NCBI GenBank assembly: GCA_002401295.1
Contig: NVSR01000054.1
Coordinates: 6,752 to 16,185 of the forward strand
Length of the DNA: 9,434 nucleotides
From: SAR324 cluster bacterium
Lineage (GTDB): Bacteria > SAR324 > XYD2-FULL-50-16
Direction of reading: 5' to 3'
This document shows positions 1 through 5,461 of the stretch, piece by piece. Under the pieces are notes generated by a model. The model had not been told where the DNA came from. It searched no databases and saw nothing but the letters and a program-made list of their open reading frames with translations. The translations under genes were made by a program, and so were the position numbers. Within the stretch, counting starts at the first letter, position 1, and the number at the start of each line of letters is the position of its first letter.

Positions 1-2
1 TG

Positions 3-68
3 GAATCAGAAGCCCAAGACTTACTTAACTTACTGCATAAATTTGATAAATTGGTAGTTTGTAAGTAA
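3..68 (+). CDS. 3' end of an unidentified gene, possibly a MarR-type regulator
   Basis: From the left edge a frame stays open and reads ESEAQDLLNLLHKFDKLVVCK before a TAA at 66-68. The leucine-rich amphipathic ending resembles the C-terminal helix of MarR-family regulators, which often end in an acidic residue followed by a 'LL..L.K' pattern, but 21 residues are too few to assign a family. The other two forward frames close within the first 60 bases. It could also be a chance open frame; the rest of the gene would lie left of the window. Confidence 0.3.
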   Translation, partial: ESEAQDLLNLLHKFDKLVVCK

Positions 69-207
69 CAAGGTCATCAAAAAACACCCAGCGATAAAGC
101 CGCTACATTCGTGCCTTTTGTAACAGCGTTAATGAAGCCTCCTCATTGCTAAACAAATCTCCATGTGGTACTTGTAAGCGTACGACAACTACCAACTAGG
201 AGCTAAT
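69..207 (+). promoter_or_regulatory. Leader of the toxin-antitoxin operon with a possible operator
   Basis: This 139-base gap precedes the antitoxin start. It ends in a clear ribosome binding site, AGGAG at 198-202, five bases before the ATG. At 172-188 there is a small dyad, TTGT and ACAA arms around a CGTACG core (179-184). Phd/YefM antitoxins autoregulate by binding palindromes next to their promoter, and YefM sites have a GTAC-containing core, so this is a reasonable operator candidate. That is inference: the arms are short and no strong -35/-10 pair stands out. A loose dyad (GCCGCTACA with TGTAACAGC) lies further upstream, around 99-128. Confidence 0.3.
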
Positions 208-450
208 ATGCCAAGTCTATCAGTCAGTGAAGCCAGAAAAAATCTATATAGATTAGTCGACGAAGTCACTGAGTCTCATGTTCCTGTGTTAATCACAGGT
301 AAAAGAAATAGTGCCGTTCTTATTTCTGAGGGCGATTGGTCTTCCATTCAAGAAACATTACACCTGATCTCAATTCCTGGAATGAAAGAATCCATACAGG
401 AGGGGCAATCTACACCTATTGGAGATTGCAGTGAGGAGCTTGATTGGTGA
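208..450 (+). CDS. Type II antitoxin, Phd/YefM family
   Basis: This 80-residue protein has the Phd/YefM fold signature. The N-terminus MPSLSVSEARKNLYRLVDEV is the classic 'SEAR.NL..L.d.V' DNA-binding segment. Next come a strand region 'VPVLITGKRNSAVLIS' (about 25-40) and 'W.SIQETLHLIS' (about 44-55), which ends the dimerisation domain. The acidic, flexible tail ending CSEELDW would wrap and neutralise the toxin. The ATG has a good AGGAG site five bases upstream. The stop overlaps the toxin start, so the two are translationally coupled. By family, it should neutralise the downstream mRNA interferase and, with it, repress the operon. Length and domain order are normal for the family, so it looks intact. 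Confidence 0.92.
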   Translation: MPSLSVSEARKNLYRLVDEVTESHVPVLITGKRNSAVLISEGDWSSIQETLHLISIPGMKESIQEGQSTPIGDCSEELDW

Positions 451-710
451 GTTGGAAACTTGTTTACACAAAACAGACACAGAAAGATGCTAAAAAACTA
501 TCCCACTCAGGATTGAAGCAGCAGGCCCAAAGGTTACTCAAGATTATTCAAGAGAACCCCTATCAGATTCCACCTCCATACGAAAAGCTTATCGGGGACC
601 TTGCAGGAGCGTATTCCAGAAGAATTAACATTCAGCACAGACTGGTCTATCAAATCATAGAGCAAGAGCATGTTATCAAGGTTCTTCGGATGTGGACGCA
701 TTATGAGTAA
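447..710 (+). CDS. mRNA interferase toxin, Txe/YoeB family
   Basis: A RelE-superfamily endoribonuclease of the Txe/YoeB branch, which cleaves mRNA in the ribosomal A site. From the GTG at 447 the protein is 87 residues and begins MSWKLVYTKQTQKDAKKL, the usual start of this family. The YoeB catalytic set is recognisable: Glu46 in PPYEKL, Arg65 in the block YSRRINIQHRLVYQ, and His85-Tyr86 in the C-terminal WTHYE. GTG at 447 is preferred over TTG at 444: it overlaps the antitoxin stop as GTGA and sits eight bases after GAGGAG (433-438), which is inside the antitoxin gene. With all catalytic positions present, it is probably active and held in check by its partner. Confidence 0.92.
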   Translation: MSWKLVYTKQTQKDAKKLSHSGLKQQAQRLLKIIQENPYQIPPPYEKLIGDLAGAYSRRINIQHRLVYQIIEQEHVIKVLRMWTHYE

Positions 711-784
711 TCTATAGATTCCTTTTGAAGTGCTTACCCGGCTGTACTCCAAAGTCCTATTTTCTAACGCCGGTATGAGCAAGA

Positions 785-1585
785 ATGAAAATGGATACTT
801 TAGCTACAAAACGAAGAGAACGAGGTGAGGTTACCCCAGCTGATATTGATCCTTTTTTATCAATATCTACAGAGGAGTTACTTTATCAGCTGAGTTCACC
901 AAAACCAAGCATTCGAACCTGTGCTGCAACCGTACTAAGCAGTCGAAAAGGGACAGAAATTGCTGATTGCCTTTGCCAACAATTAAAAAATGAACAAAAA
1001 CTATATTGTAAAATAGCTATTTCCAATTCATTGGTAAATATTGGTTCATTATCAGTACAGCCATTACTAGCTTTATTAGGAAAAATTGGTCGCAACCAAG
1101 AAACAGGTATTCCCCAAAAAGGATTTAACAAAATATCTTATCCATTACCTCGAGATATAGCAGCTCGCATATTATGTAGAATGGGTGGTGGTATTCTGCC
1201 TGAAGTTTTTGCGTTTTTAGAAAATGAAAGGCAGCCTATTGAGTTAGAGCAAGCTATCGATGTCATTGGTCACATCGTCTACACCAGTAAACTTACTATC
1301 GATTCAAATATCCTGATACAAATTGCAGATAAGTACAGCGAAGCTCTAATGGTTCAGTTCAAAATAATCCGTTGCTTCAGTGGTTTTGCGGACGACCAGA
1401 CGAAACATTTTCTGTATAAACAGCTTAAGTCGCACGATTTGGGTTTACAGTTCGAAGCAGCACGAAGTGTTGTGTTATCAGGCTTAGATTTGCCAGTTGA
1501 TCATTGCAAATGGCCCGAAGAGGTTAATGCATTCATTAAACAGCTAACAAAAAAATCCAGCGGACGCAAAAAGCCGCACCGCTGA
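785..1585 (+). CDS. HEAT-like (alpha-solenoid) repeat protein
   Basis: A 266-residue soluble protein with no signal peptide or membrane segment. The sequence is consecutive helix pairs with HEAT-like spacing: roughly 28-65 (STEELLYQLSSPKPSIRTCA, then the helix ending in CLCQQL), 70-103 (IAISNSLVNIGSLSVQPLLALLG), 122-147 (RDIAARILCRMGGGILPEVF), 155-195 and 205-235 (FEAARSVVLSG). Such solenoids bind proteins or other partners and have no enzymatic motif, so no function can be named. The basic end KKSSGRKKPHR could touch nucleic acid or be a disordered tail. The start is uncertain: ATG 785 and ATG 791 lie close together with only a weak purine stretch ahead. It begins 74 bases after the toxin gene on the same strand, so co-transcription is possible but not shown. 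Confidence 0.75.
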   Translation: MKMDTLATKRRERGEVTPADIDPFLSISTEELLYQLSSPKPSIRTCAATVLSSRKGTEIADCLCQQLKNEQKLYCKIAISNSLVNIGSLSVQPLLALLGKIGRNQETGIPQKGFNKISYPLPRDIAARILCRMGGGILPEVFAFLENERQPIELEQAIDVIGHIVYTSKLTIDSNILIQIADKYSEALMVQFKIIRCFSGFADDQTKHFLYKQLKSHDLGLQFEAARSVVLSGLDLPVDHCKWPEEVNAFIKQLTKKSSGRKKPHR

Positions 1586-1625
1586 TTTTCCCGTTAGATA
1601 TTAGCATGATATGTTAAAATATATT

Positions 1626-1669
1626 TTGACAAAAATACCGCATACTCCAGAATATACTGAACACATATT
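1626..1669 (+). promoter_or_regulatory. Possible promoter/operator of the WYL regulator gene
   Basis: A perfect -35 hexamer TTGACA lies at 1626-1631 and a good -10 hexamer TATACT at 1653-1658. The 21-base spacer is too long for a normal sigma-70 promoter. That would fit a weak or activator-dependent promoter, or chance. A small dyad (AATAT at 1651-1655 and ATATT at 1665-1669) overlaps the -10 element and could be an autoregulatory site. The gene's ribosome binding site, AAGGA (1670-1674), follows. Confidence 0.25.
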
Positions 1670-1681
1670 AAGGAAATTAAC

Positions 1682-2611
1682 ATGAAAATAGACCGTATGC
1701 TGACAATCATTGTTATGTTACTTAATAGAAATCGTATATCGGCTAAAGAACTTGCGGAAAAGTTTGAAATTTCAATTCGAACGGTATACAGAGACATTGA
1801 TGCTATTAATATGGCTGGTATTCCAATTATATCATACCCTGGGAATAATGGCGGTTTTGGTATTATGGAGAATTATAAATTAGACCACCAGTTGCTGACA
1901 CTGAACAATATGTGTTCCATGCTTTCAGCACTTAAAGGTATTAACTCAACCCTTCAGGATGTTGAGCTTGAATCATCCATAGAAAAACTGCGCAATCTTA
2001 TTCCACAGGATAAAACCCATCATGTTGACTTGCATATGGAACAGATCATTATTAATATGCTGCCCTGGAGATACGCCCCAAAACAGAAACAACAGGTCAA
2101 AATAATCCGTAATGCTATCAATAAATCTAAATTGATTACTATAACATATAAAAACTATGCAAGTGAAACAAGTACCAGGCAGGTAGAACCAATGTCATTG
2201 GTCTTTAAAAGTTATACATGGTACCTGTTTGCTTATTGTAACTTAAGAACAGATTTCAGGGTATTCAGGATCTCACGTATTATTGATTTGCAGGTTGAAG
2301 ATGAACTATTCAAGCGTAGGGAAAAGTCGTATCATGAAATTGAACAGGCATCAATGAAACACATCTCTTTGACCAGTATTACATTAAAATTTGCACCCCA
2401 GGTCAGGACCCGAGTTGAAGATTATTTTGACAAAGAATATATTGAAATTCTAAACACCGGTGAACTGATTGTGACTGCACATTTTCCGGAGGAGGAATGG
2501 TATTTCTCAATGATATTCAGTTTTGGTGAACATGTAGAAGTTTTAGGTCCTGAAAGGGTACGCCGGGCTGTTGCATCTAAAATAAAATCGATGCAGGAAA
2601 AATATGACTAA
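1682..2611 (+). CDS. WYL-domain transcriptional regulator (YafY/DeoR-like HTH)
   Basis: A 309-residue DNA-binding regulator. Residues 1-60 form a winged helix-turn-helix of the HTH_11 type: KIDRMLTIIVMLLNRNRISA, then ELAEKFEISIRTVYRDIDAI as the helix pair and GIPIISYPGNNGGFGI as the wing. A WYL domain spans about 137-205, with the name-giving Trp180-Tyr181-Leu182 in SYTWYLFAYC and the basic patch FRVFRISRI. A WCX-type C-terminal extension follows (about 228-305). WYL domains sense ligands or nucleic acid in many regulators. The ATG is preceded by AAGGA at a suitable distance. The gene lies 99 bases before the epoxide hydrolase on the same strand, so it probably regulates that gene, the VOC gene or itself; this is inferred from position only. 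The sequence looks close to Bacillota-type members, hinting at transfer. Confidence 0.9.
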   Translation: MKIDRMLTIIVMLLNRNRISAKELAEKFEISIRTVYRDIDAINMAGIPIISYPGNNGGFGIMENYKLDHQLLTLNNMCSMLSALKGINSTLQDVELESSIEKLRNLIPQDKTHHVDLHMEQIIINMLPWRYAPKQKQQVKIIRNAINKSKLITITYKNYASETSTRQVEPMSLVFKSYTWYLFAYCNLRTDFRVFRISRIIDLQVEDELFKRREKSYHEIEQASMKHISLTSITLKFAPQVRTRVEDYFDKEYIEILNTGELIVTAHFPEEEWYFSMIFSFGEHVEVLGPERVRRAVASKIKSMQEKYD

Positions 2612-2710
2612 AAAGATCATCCCAATTCAAACCTGACATACTGCTGTCACACCTCCATGCTAAATTGATAATTTTTTATATTAACAATTTTTTTATTAGG
2701 AGGAAATATA

Positions 2711-3655
2711 ATGTTTAATCCAACCGATTTTCCCAAGCCCACCCTTATTTCAGTCAATGGTGTGGAACTCGAAGTCTTTGAAGCAGGCCAGCAAAATGTA
2801 GGAAAACCTATTGTACTCTGTCACGGCTTTCCAGAGCATGCCTTTTCTTGGCGTCATCAGGTGCCAGCTCTTGTTGCAGCAGGCTATCATGTCATCATTC
2901 CAAACCAGAGAGGTTATGGCAACTCATCCTGTCCGACTGAAGTAACTGAATACGACATTGAACACTTATCGGGTGACCTCATCGGACTTCTCGATCACTA
3001 CGGATACGAAGATGCTACCTTTGTCGGTCATGATTGGGGTGCAAATGTCGTTTGGGGGCTGAGCTTATTGCATCCAATCCGAGTAAATAAAGTGATAAAT
3101 CTGAGCTTGCCTTACCAAGAGCGCGGAGAAAAACCCTGGATCGAGTTCCTGGAAGAAATATTTGGCGCAGACTTCTATTTTGTTCACTTCAATCGACAGC
3201 CAGGAGTCGCAGACGCTATATTGGATGAAAATACATCACAGTTCCTTCGCAACATACACCGAAAGAACGAGCCCCTCAAAGCGCCTGAGCCAGGTATGTT
3301 GATGATTAATCTTGCCAGAGCAGAAAAACCACTCGGTGAACCCATAATGAGCGACAGCGAACTGGCCGTTTTTGTCTCCGCCTTCGAATCATCAGGGTTC
3401 ACAGGCAGTATAAATTGGTACAGAAACCTTGACCGCAACTGGCGCTTATTGGCGGACGTGAACCCAATCATCCAACAGCCCACGCTCATGATCTATGGCG
3501 ACCGAGATGCGGTCCTGAAGTCTGAAAACTTGGCAGAATTCGTGCCCAATGTGGAAGTGATCAGTCTGGATTGCGGTCATTGGATCCAGCAAGAAAAGCC
3601 GGAAGAAACTAACCAAGCTATTTTAAAGTGGCTGGAACAGCAGGGTGCCACCTAG
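2711..3655 (+). CDS. Alpha/beta hydrolase, soluble epoxide hydrolase type
   Basis: This 314-residue cytoplasmic enzyme should open epoxides to diols with water. The oxyanion-hole motif HGFP is at 38-41 and the nucleophile is Asp108 in VGHDWGA. Asp rather than Ser at that place points to an epoxide hydrolase or haloalkane dehalogenase rather than an esterase. The charge-relay acid is probably Asp266 (or Asp264) in YGDRDAVL and the base His290 in DCGHWIQQEKPEE. Two lid tyrosines that activate the epoxide oxygen are visible: Tyr156 in DFYFVHFNRQPG and Tyr237 in SINWYRNLDRNW. The second block is typical of epoxide hydrolases and argues against a dehalogenase. A strong AGGAGG (2698-2703) lies seven bases before the ATG. 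It follows the WYL regulator and precedes a VOC gene by 46 bases, probably in one transcript. Substrate unknown. Confidence 0.92.
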   Translation: MFNPTDFPKPTLISVNGVELEVFEAGQQNVGKPIVLCHGFPEHAFSWRHQVPALVAAGYHVIIPNQRGYGNSSCPTEVTEYDIEHLSGDLIGLLDHYGYEDATFVGHDWGANVVWGLSLLHPIRVNKVINLSLPYQERGEKPWIEFLEEIFGADFYFVHFNRQPGVADAILDENTSQFLRNIHRKNEPLKAPEPGMLMINLARAEKPLGEPIMSDSELAVFVSAFESSGFTGSINWYRNLDRNWRLLADVNPIIQQPTLMIYGDRDAVLKSENLAEFVPNVEVISLDCGHWIQQEKPEETNQAILKWLEQQGAT

Positions 3656-3701
3656 TACCAAGAGCGTTTCAAAATACCGAAGAGAAGCAGGTAACAGTAT
3701 T

Positions 3702-4079
3702 ATGGAAATTACATTAAACCATACGATCGTACCTTCATATAGTAACGTTGAGTCTGCGAGGTTCTATGAAAGGATATTTGGCTTTGAGTTTCTGAAAGAG
3801 TGGGGCCACTTTGCGGTAGTAAAGGTTAACCAAACATTAACATTAGATTTCATAAATTCTGACAATTTTTCATCGCTTCACTATGCATTTAAAGTCAGTG
3901 AACAGCAGTTTGATGAAATACTTGAACGCATAAAAGCTGAAAGTGTTGTTTATGGTAGTGGCCCCGATTCAGTTTCTGATGGAGAAATTAATAATCGTTT
4001 TGGTGGCCGTGGTGTTTACTTTAAAGATCCAAACGGCCATATCCTAGAAATAATAACCACAGACTACGTTCTAGATTGA
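3702..4079 (+). CDS. VOC superfamily (glyoxalase/bleomycin-resistance fold) protein
   Basis: From the ATG at 3702 the protein is 125 residues and begins MEITLNHTIVPS, the usual start of the first beta-alpha-beta-beta-beta unit. A GTG at 3645 would add 19 residues with no family counterpart and overlap the hydrolase end, so the shorter form is preferred. Metal-binding positions expected for VOC enzymes are visible: His7 (LNHTIV), His60 (SSLHYAFKV) and Glu116 (HILEIIT). The closing block GRGVYFKDPNGHILEI is typical. These enzymes include glyoxalase I, dioxygenases and fosfomycin or bleomycin resistance proteins, and the sequence does not say which. The ribosome binding site is weak (around 3681-3692). 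Downstream of the epoxide hydrolase, it may handle a related electrophile. Confidence 0.88.
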   Translation: MEITLNHTIVPSYSNVESARFYERIFGFEFLKEWGHFAVVKVNQTLTLDFINSDNFSSLHYAFKVSEQQFDEILERIKAESVVYGSGPDSVSDGEINNRFGGRGVYFKDPNGHILEIITTDYVLD

Positions 4080-4101
4080 TTTTCCTATTAAATCTAAATT
4101 G

Positions 4102-4207
4102 TTACAATACGAAGAAATTGAAACTCTCTTTGAGCAGATCCTGCTGATCTGCAATGAACTGGGATTATTTGGATCGGAAGCATCAAGCCATTGTTGATGC
4201 TCAAGCT
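4102..4207 (+). pseudogene. Degraded IS1182-type transposase remnant
   Basis: Two short pieces in different frames match conserved stretches of IS1182-family (DDE) transposases. At 4102-4179 the frame reads LQYEEIETLFEQ followed by ILLICNELGLFG, which normally continues into the DGCKLPSNASK block around a catalytic Asp; here it runs into a TGA at 4195-4197. At 4172-4207 another frame reads DRKHQAIVDAQA, which belongs further downstream in these transposases (the 'KHQ.IVDA.A' block). The middle has therefore been deleted and the frame lost. No terminal inverted repeats are visible. Recognition is from memory of the family motifs; a translated search would settle it. Confidence 0.65.
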
Positions 4208-4381
4208 AAGGTAGGTTGAATCGACAGGGCTGGAAAAACTGTTATTCCAATTAAATACGATGGTCTCCACACATTTTCAAATGGGTGGGCTCGATTTATG
4301 AGTAATGGAAAAGTAGGTTTTTTGAACAGAGAAGGAAAAGTCATGCAGGTGGAATCGCAAGGATCAACTTTTGGTTTTTGA
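4208..4381 (+). pseudogene. WG-repeat protein remnant
   Basis: Immediately after the transposase piece, and in the same frame as its second part, the sequence reads KVG, a TGA stop at 4217-4219, then IDRAGKTVIPIKYDGLHTFS and NGWARFMSNGKVGFLNREGK, with an ending VMQVESQGSTFGF and a TGA at 4379-4381. This is the WG beta-repeat pattern: 'G.IDr.GK.VIP..YD....Fs.G.A', then '.NGK.GF....GKV'. One full repeat and the start of the next are present. The stop falls where an aromatic residue (KVGYID) is expected, and the frame lacks a plausible start and most of a normal WG array. I read it as a broken gene; a 54-codon expressed peptide is unlikely. Its stop is 18 bases from the end of trmK. Confidence 0.65.
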
Positions 4382-4399
4382 TGAGGCAGCAGAGATCTT

Positions 4400-5089
4400 T
4401 CAGGGGAAGAGCACTACAGAACGATAGGCATCAATAATGTGCTGAATATCAGCCTTGTTGCCCCGTTGCATTCTCTGGAAATGATTCAGTGTTTTTTTCA
4501 GATAATTCGCAGTTGTTTTTGATTGTTCAGCGGTATTAGCTTGCCAAATCAACTCACCAACGGGGCTGATTTTGGATTGCTTATCATCCGTCTTCGTGGG
4601 CGATGAAACCAATAGAATCTCATAGAAACGTTGGTTTTCTTCAACTAGCACTTCATTTTTAAGACTGAAATCAAGCTCTATTAATTGTCGTCGTAGCGTA
4701 AATTGGTGGTGAACAGGGCAGAGTAGGAAATCGATATTTGTTGCGAAGTGGCTCTGATGAATAGCGTTGACGAACTGAATTATTAAATCACCACCCACTC
4801 CGGCGATCATGACTAAGTGTTTTCCTTCATGCTCTCCTATTGGTAATGCTGCCACATCAAGGCAATGAGTTTGCCAGTTTGAAGGCGAATTTGGGTAAAA
4901 GCGTTGTAGTTTGTCTTCTAGCTCCTTCATCAGCTCAGGAACAATGTCAACAAAGTGGATGCATGGTGCAGCGAGTCGAGACAATAAGGCTGATCCCAAT
5001 AAGCCATGGTCACAGCAACAATCCCAGATGTGGGTATAGTCAGATATAACCATCGATTCAATTTGTTTCAATCTTTTGCTGAGTTTCAA
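4400..5089 (-). CDS. trmK: TrmK-type tRNA (adenine(22)-N1)-methyltransferase
   Basis: A 229-residue class I SAM-dependent methyltransferase of the TrmK family (COG2384), which methylates N1 of A22 in the tRNA D-loop. The opening MKLSKRLKQIESMV is the family start. Motif I is IWDCCCDHGLLG (21-32), VDIVPELM is near 47-54, and AGVGGDLI (96-103) is the family's 'aGmGG' loop. LLCPVHHQFTLRRQLIELDF (122-141) plus NEVLVEENQRFYEILLV is its diagnostic C-terminal half. About 60 residues beyond that form a helical tail ('LKKTLNHFQRM'), as in other members. The start is TTG at 5089: no ATG or GTG occurs in frame upstream, and GGAGAGG (5098-5104 on this strand) sits eight bases before it. Its 3' end abuts the WG-repeat relic. 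Confidence 0.88.
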   Translation of the reverse strand: MKLSKRLKQIESMVISDYTHIWDCCCDHGLLGSALLSRLAAPCIHFVDIVPELMKELEDKLQRFYPNSPSNWQTHCLDVAALPIGEHEGKHLVMIAGVGGDLIIQFVNAIHQSHFATNIDFLLCPVHHQFTLRRQLIELDFSLKNEVLVEENQRFYEILLVSSPTKTDDKQSKISPVGELIWQANTAEQSKTTANYLKKTLNHFQRMQRGNKADIQHIIDAYRSVVLFP

Positions 5090-5091
5090 GG

Positions 5092-5217
5092 TTAGTTCCT
5101 CTCCAATTGGGGGTAATGGTTGAAAACTGGCACGAGGGCCTGTCTTTTATTGATGACCTTTGCTAAAACTTCGTGCAAGACCGGATGATACTGGCGTTTG
5201 ATTTCGAAATCCTCCTC
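5092..5217 (-). pseudogene. 3' tail of an unidentified gene just upstream of trmK
   Basis: On the minus strand a 41-codon frame opens after a TAA at 5218-5220, reads EEDFEIKRQYHPVLHEVLAK and ends NKRQALVPVFNHYPQLERN at a TAA two bases before the trmK TTG. It has no ATG, GTG or usable TTG start, so it cannot be a complete gene as it stands. The tight spacing to trmK, whose ribosome binding site lies inside it, and the protein-like composition suggest the remaining 3' end of a gene once in an operon with trmK. I do not recognise the family. The alternative is a chance open frame. Confidence 0.4.
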
Positions 5218-5239
5218 TTAGGATTTACATAAAATCCTA
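5200..5239. repeat. Cluster of overlapping palindromes upstream of the orphan antitoxin
   Basis: Three inverted repeats sit within 40 bases. GATTTCGAAATC (5200-5211) is a perfect 12-base palindrome. AATCCT (5208-5213) pairs with AGGATT (5220-5225). TAGGATTT (5219-5226) pairs with AAATCCTA (5232-5239) across a five-base loop. The element AATCCT/AGGATT thus occurs three times in alternating orientation, as in multi-site operators. No T-tract follows on either strand, which argues against a plain terminator. It lies 60 bases before the truncated YefM-like frame, so it may be that antitoxin's old operator; this is inference. Confidence 0.5.
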
Positions 5240-5298
5240 GACATAACTAAAGAGCACTAATTACACTTGCACAATAACCTGAACAAGTAGGAGATATT

Positions 5299-5430
5299 AT
5301 GCGAGTTGTTACCTTTAGTGAAGCTAGAAATAACCTGGAGTCTATTTTAGACCAAGTTAAAAAGACTTTATTAGAAGCCCTCTCAACCACGGGTTACGTT
5401 AATCATCTTTCAAATTTGTTAAGAAATTAA
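5299..5430 (+). pseudogene. Truncated YefM-like antitoxin without a toxin
   Basis: A 43-codon frame with a good ribosome binding site (AGGAGA, 5289-5294) begins MRVVTFSEARNNLESILDQV, the DNA-binding N-terminus of YefM/Phd antitoxins. After KK at residues 21-22 the family sequence (normally acidic residues, then the 'ITR...AVVMS' strand and a toxin-binding tail) is missing. It is replaced by TLLEALSTTGYVNHLSNLL, which I do not recognise. No RelE/YoeB-like frame follows before the next gene at 5462. The most likely reading is an internal deletion that fused the antitoxin start to other DNA and removed the toxin. A short DNA-binding relic could still be made, because start and ribosome binding site are intact. 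Confidence 0.7.
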
Positions 5431-5444
5431 ATCTCAATTATATT
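5416..5444 (+). promoter_or_regulatory. Putative sigma-70 promoter of the COG2509 flavoprotein gene
   Basis: TTGTTA (5416-5421) and TATATT (5439-5444) are separated by exactly 17 bases and match the -35 and -10 consensus at four and five of six positions. Transcription would begin near 5451, only about eleven bases before the ATG at 5462. The leader would be very short, in keeping with the poor ribosome binding site there. The -35 box lies inside the end of the truncated antitoxin frame, so the decayed DNA may now supply this promoter. Confidence 0.5.
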
Positions 5445-5461
5445 TTACAGAGTACTAAGAA

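Noticed and set aside
69..80. Shared 11-mer AAGGTCATCAA between 70-80 and the minus strand near 5150-5160, as a possible inverted repeat bounding an element
   Set aside because: Eleven bases are expected to recur by chance in a window this size, and flanking similarity is poor.
732..780. Imperfect inverted repeat (GCTTACCCGGC with GCCGGTATGAGC) as an integron attC site
   Set aside because: It lacks the GTTRRRY/RYYYAAC core pair, no integrase or cassette array is present, and the arms have bulges and no T-run.
534..782. Minus-strand open frame across the toxin gene
   Set aside because: It is antisense to a gene with a complete YoeB-type catalytic set and shows no family features of its own.
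3645..3701. Longer VOC protein starting at GTG 3645, overlapping the end of the epoxide hydrolase
   Set aside because: The 19 extra residues do not fit the fold; MEITLNHTIVPS from ATG 3702 is the usual family start.
4134..4152. Inverted repeat GCAGATC/GATCTGC as a terminator after the VOC gene
   Set aside because: It has no T-run and lies inside a stretch explained as transposase coding remnant (EQILLICNE).
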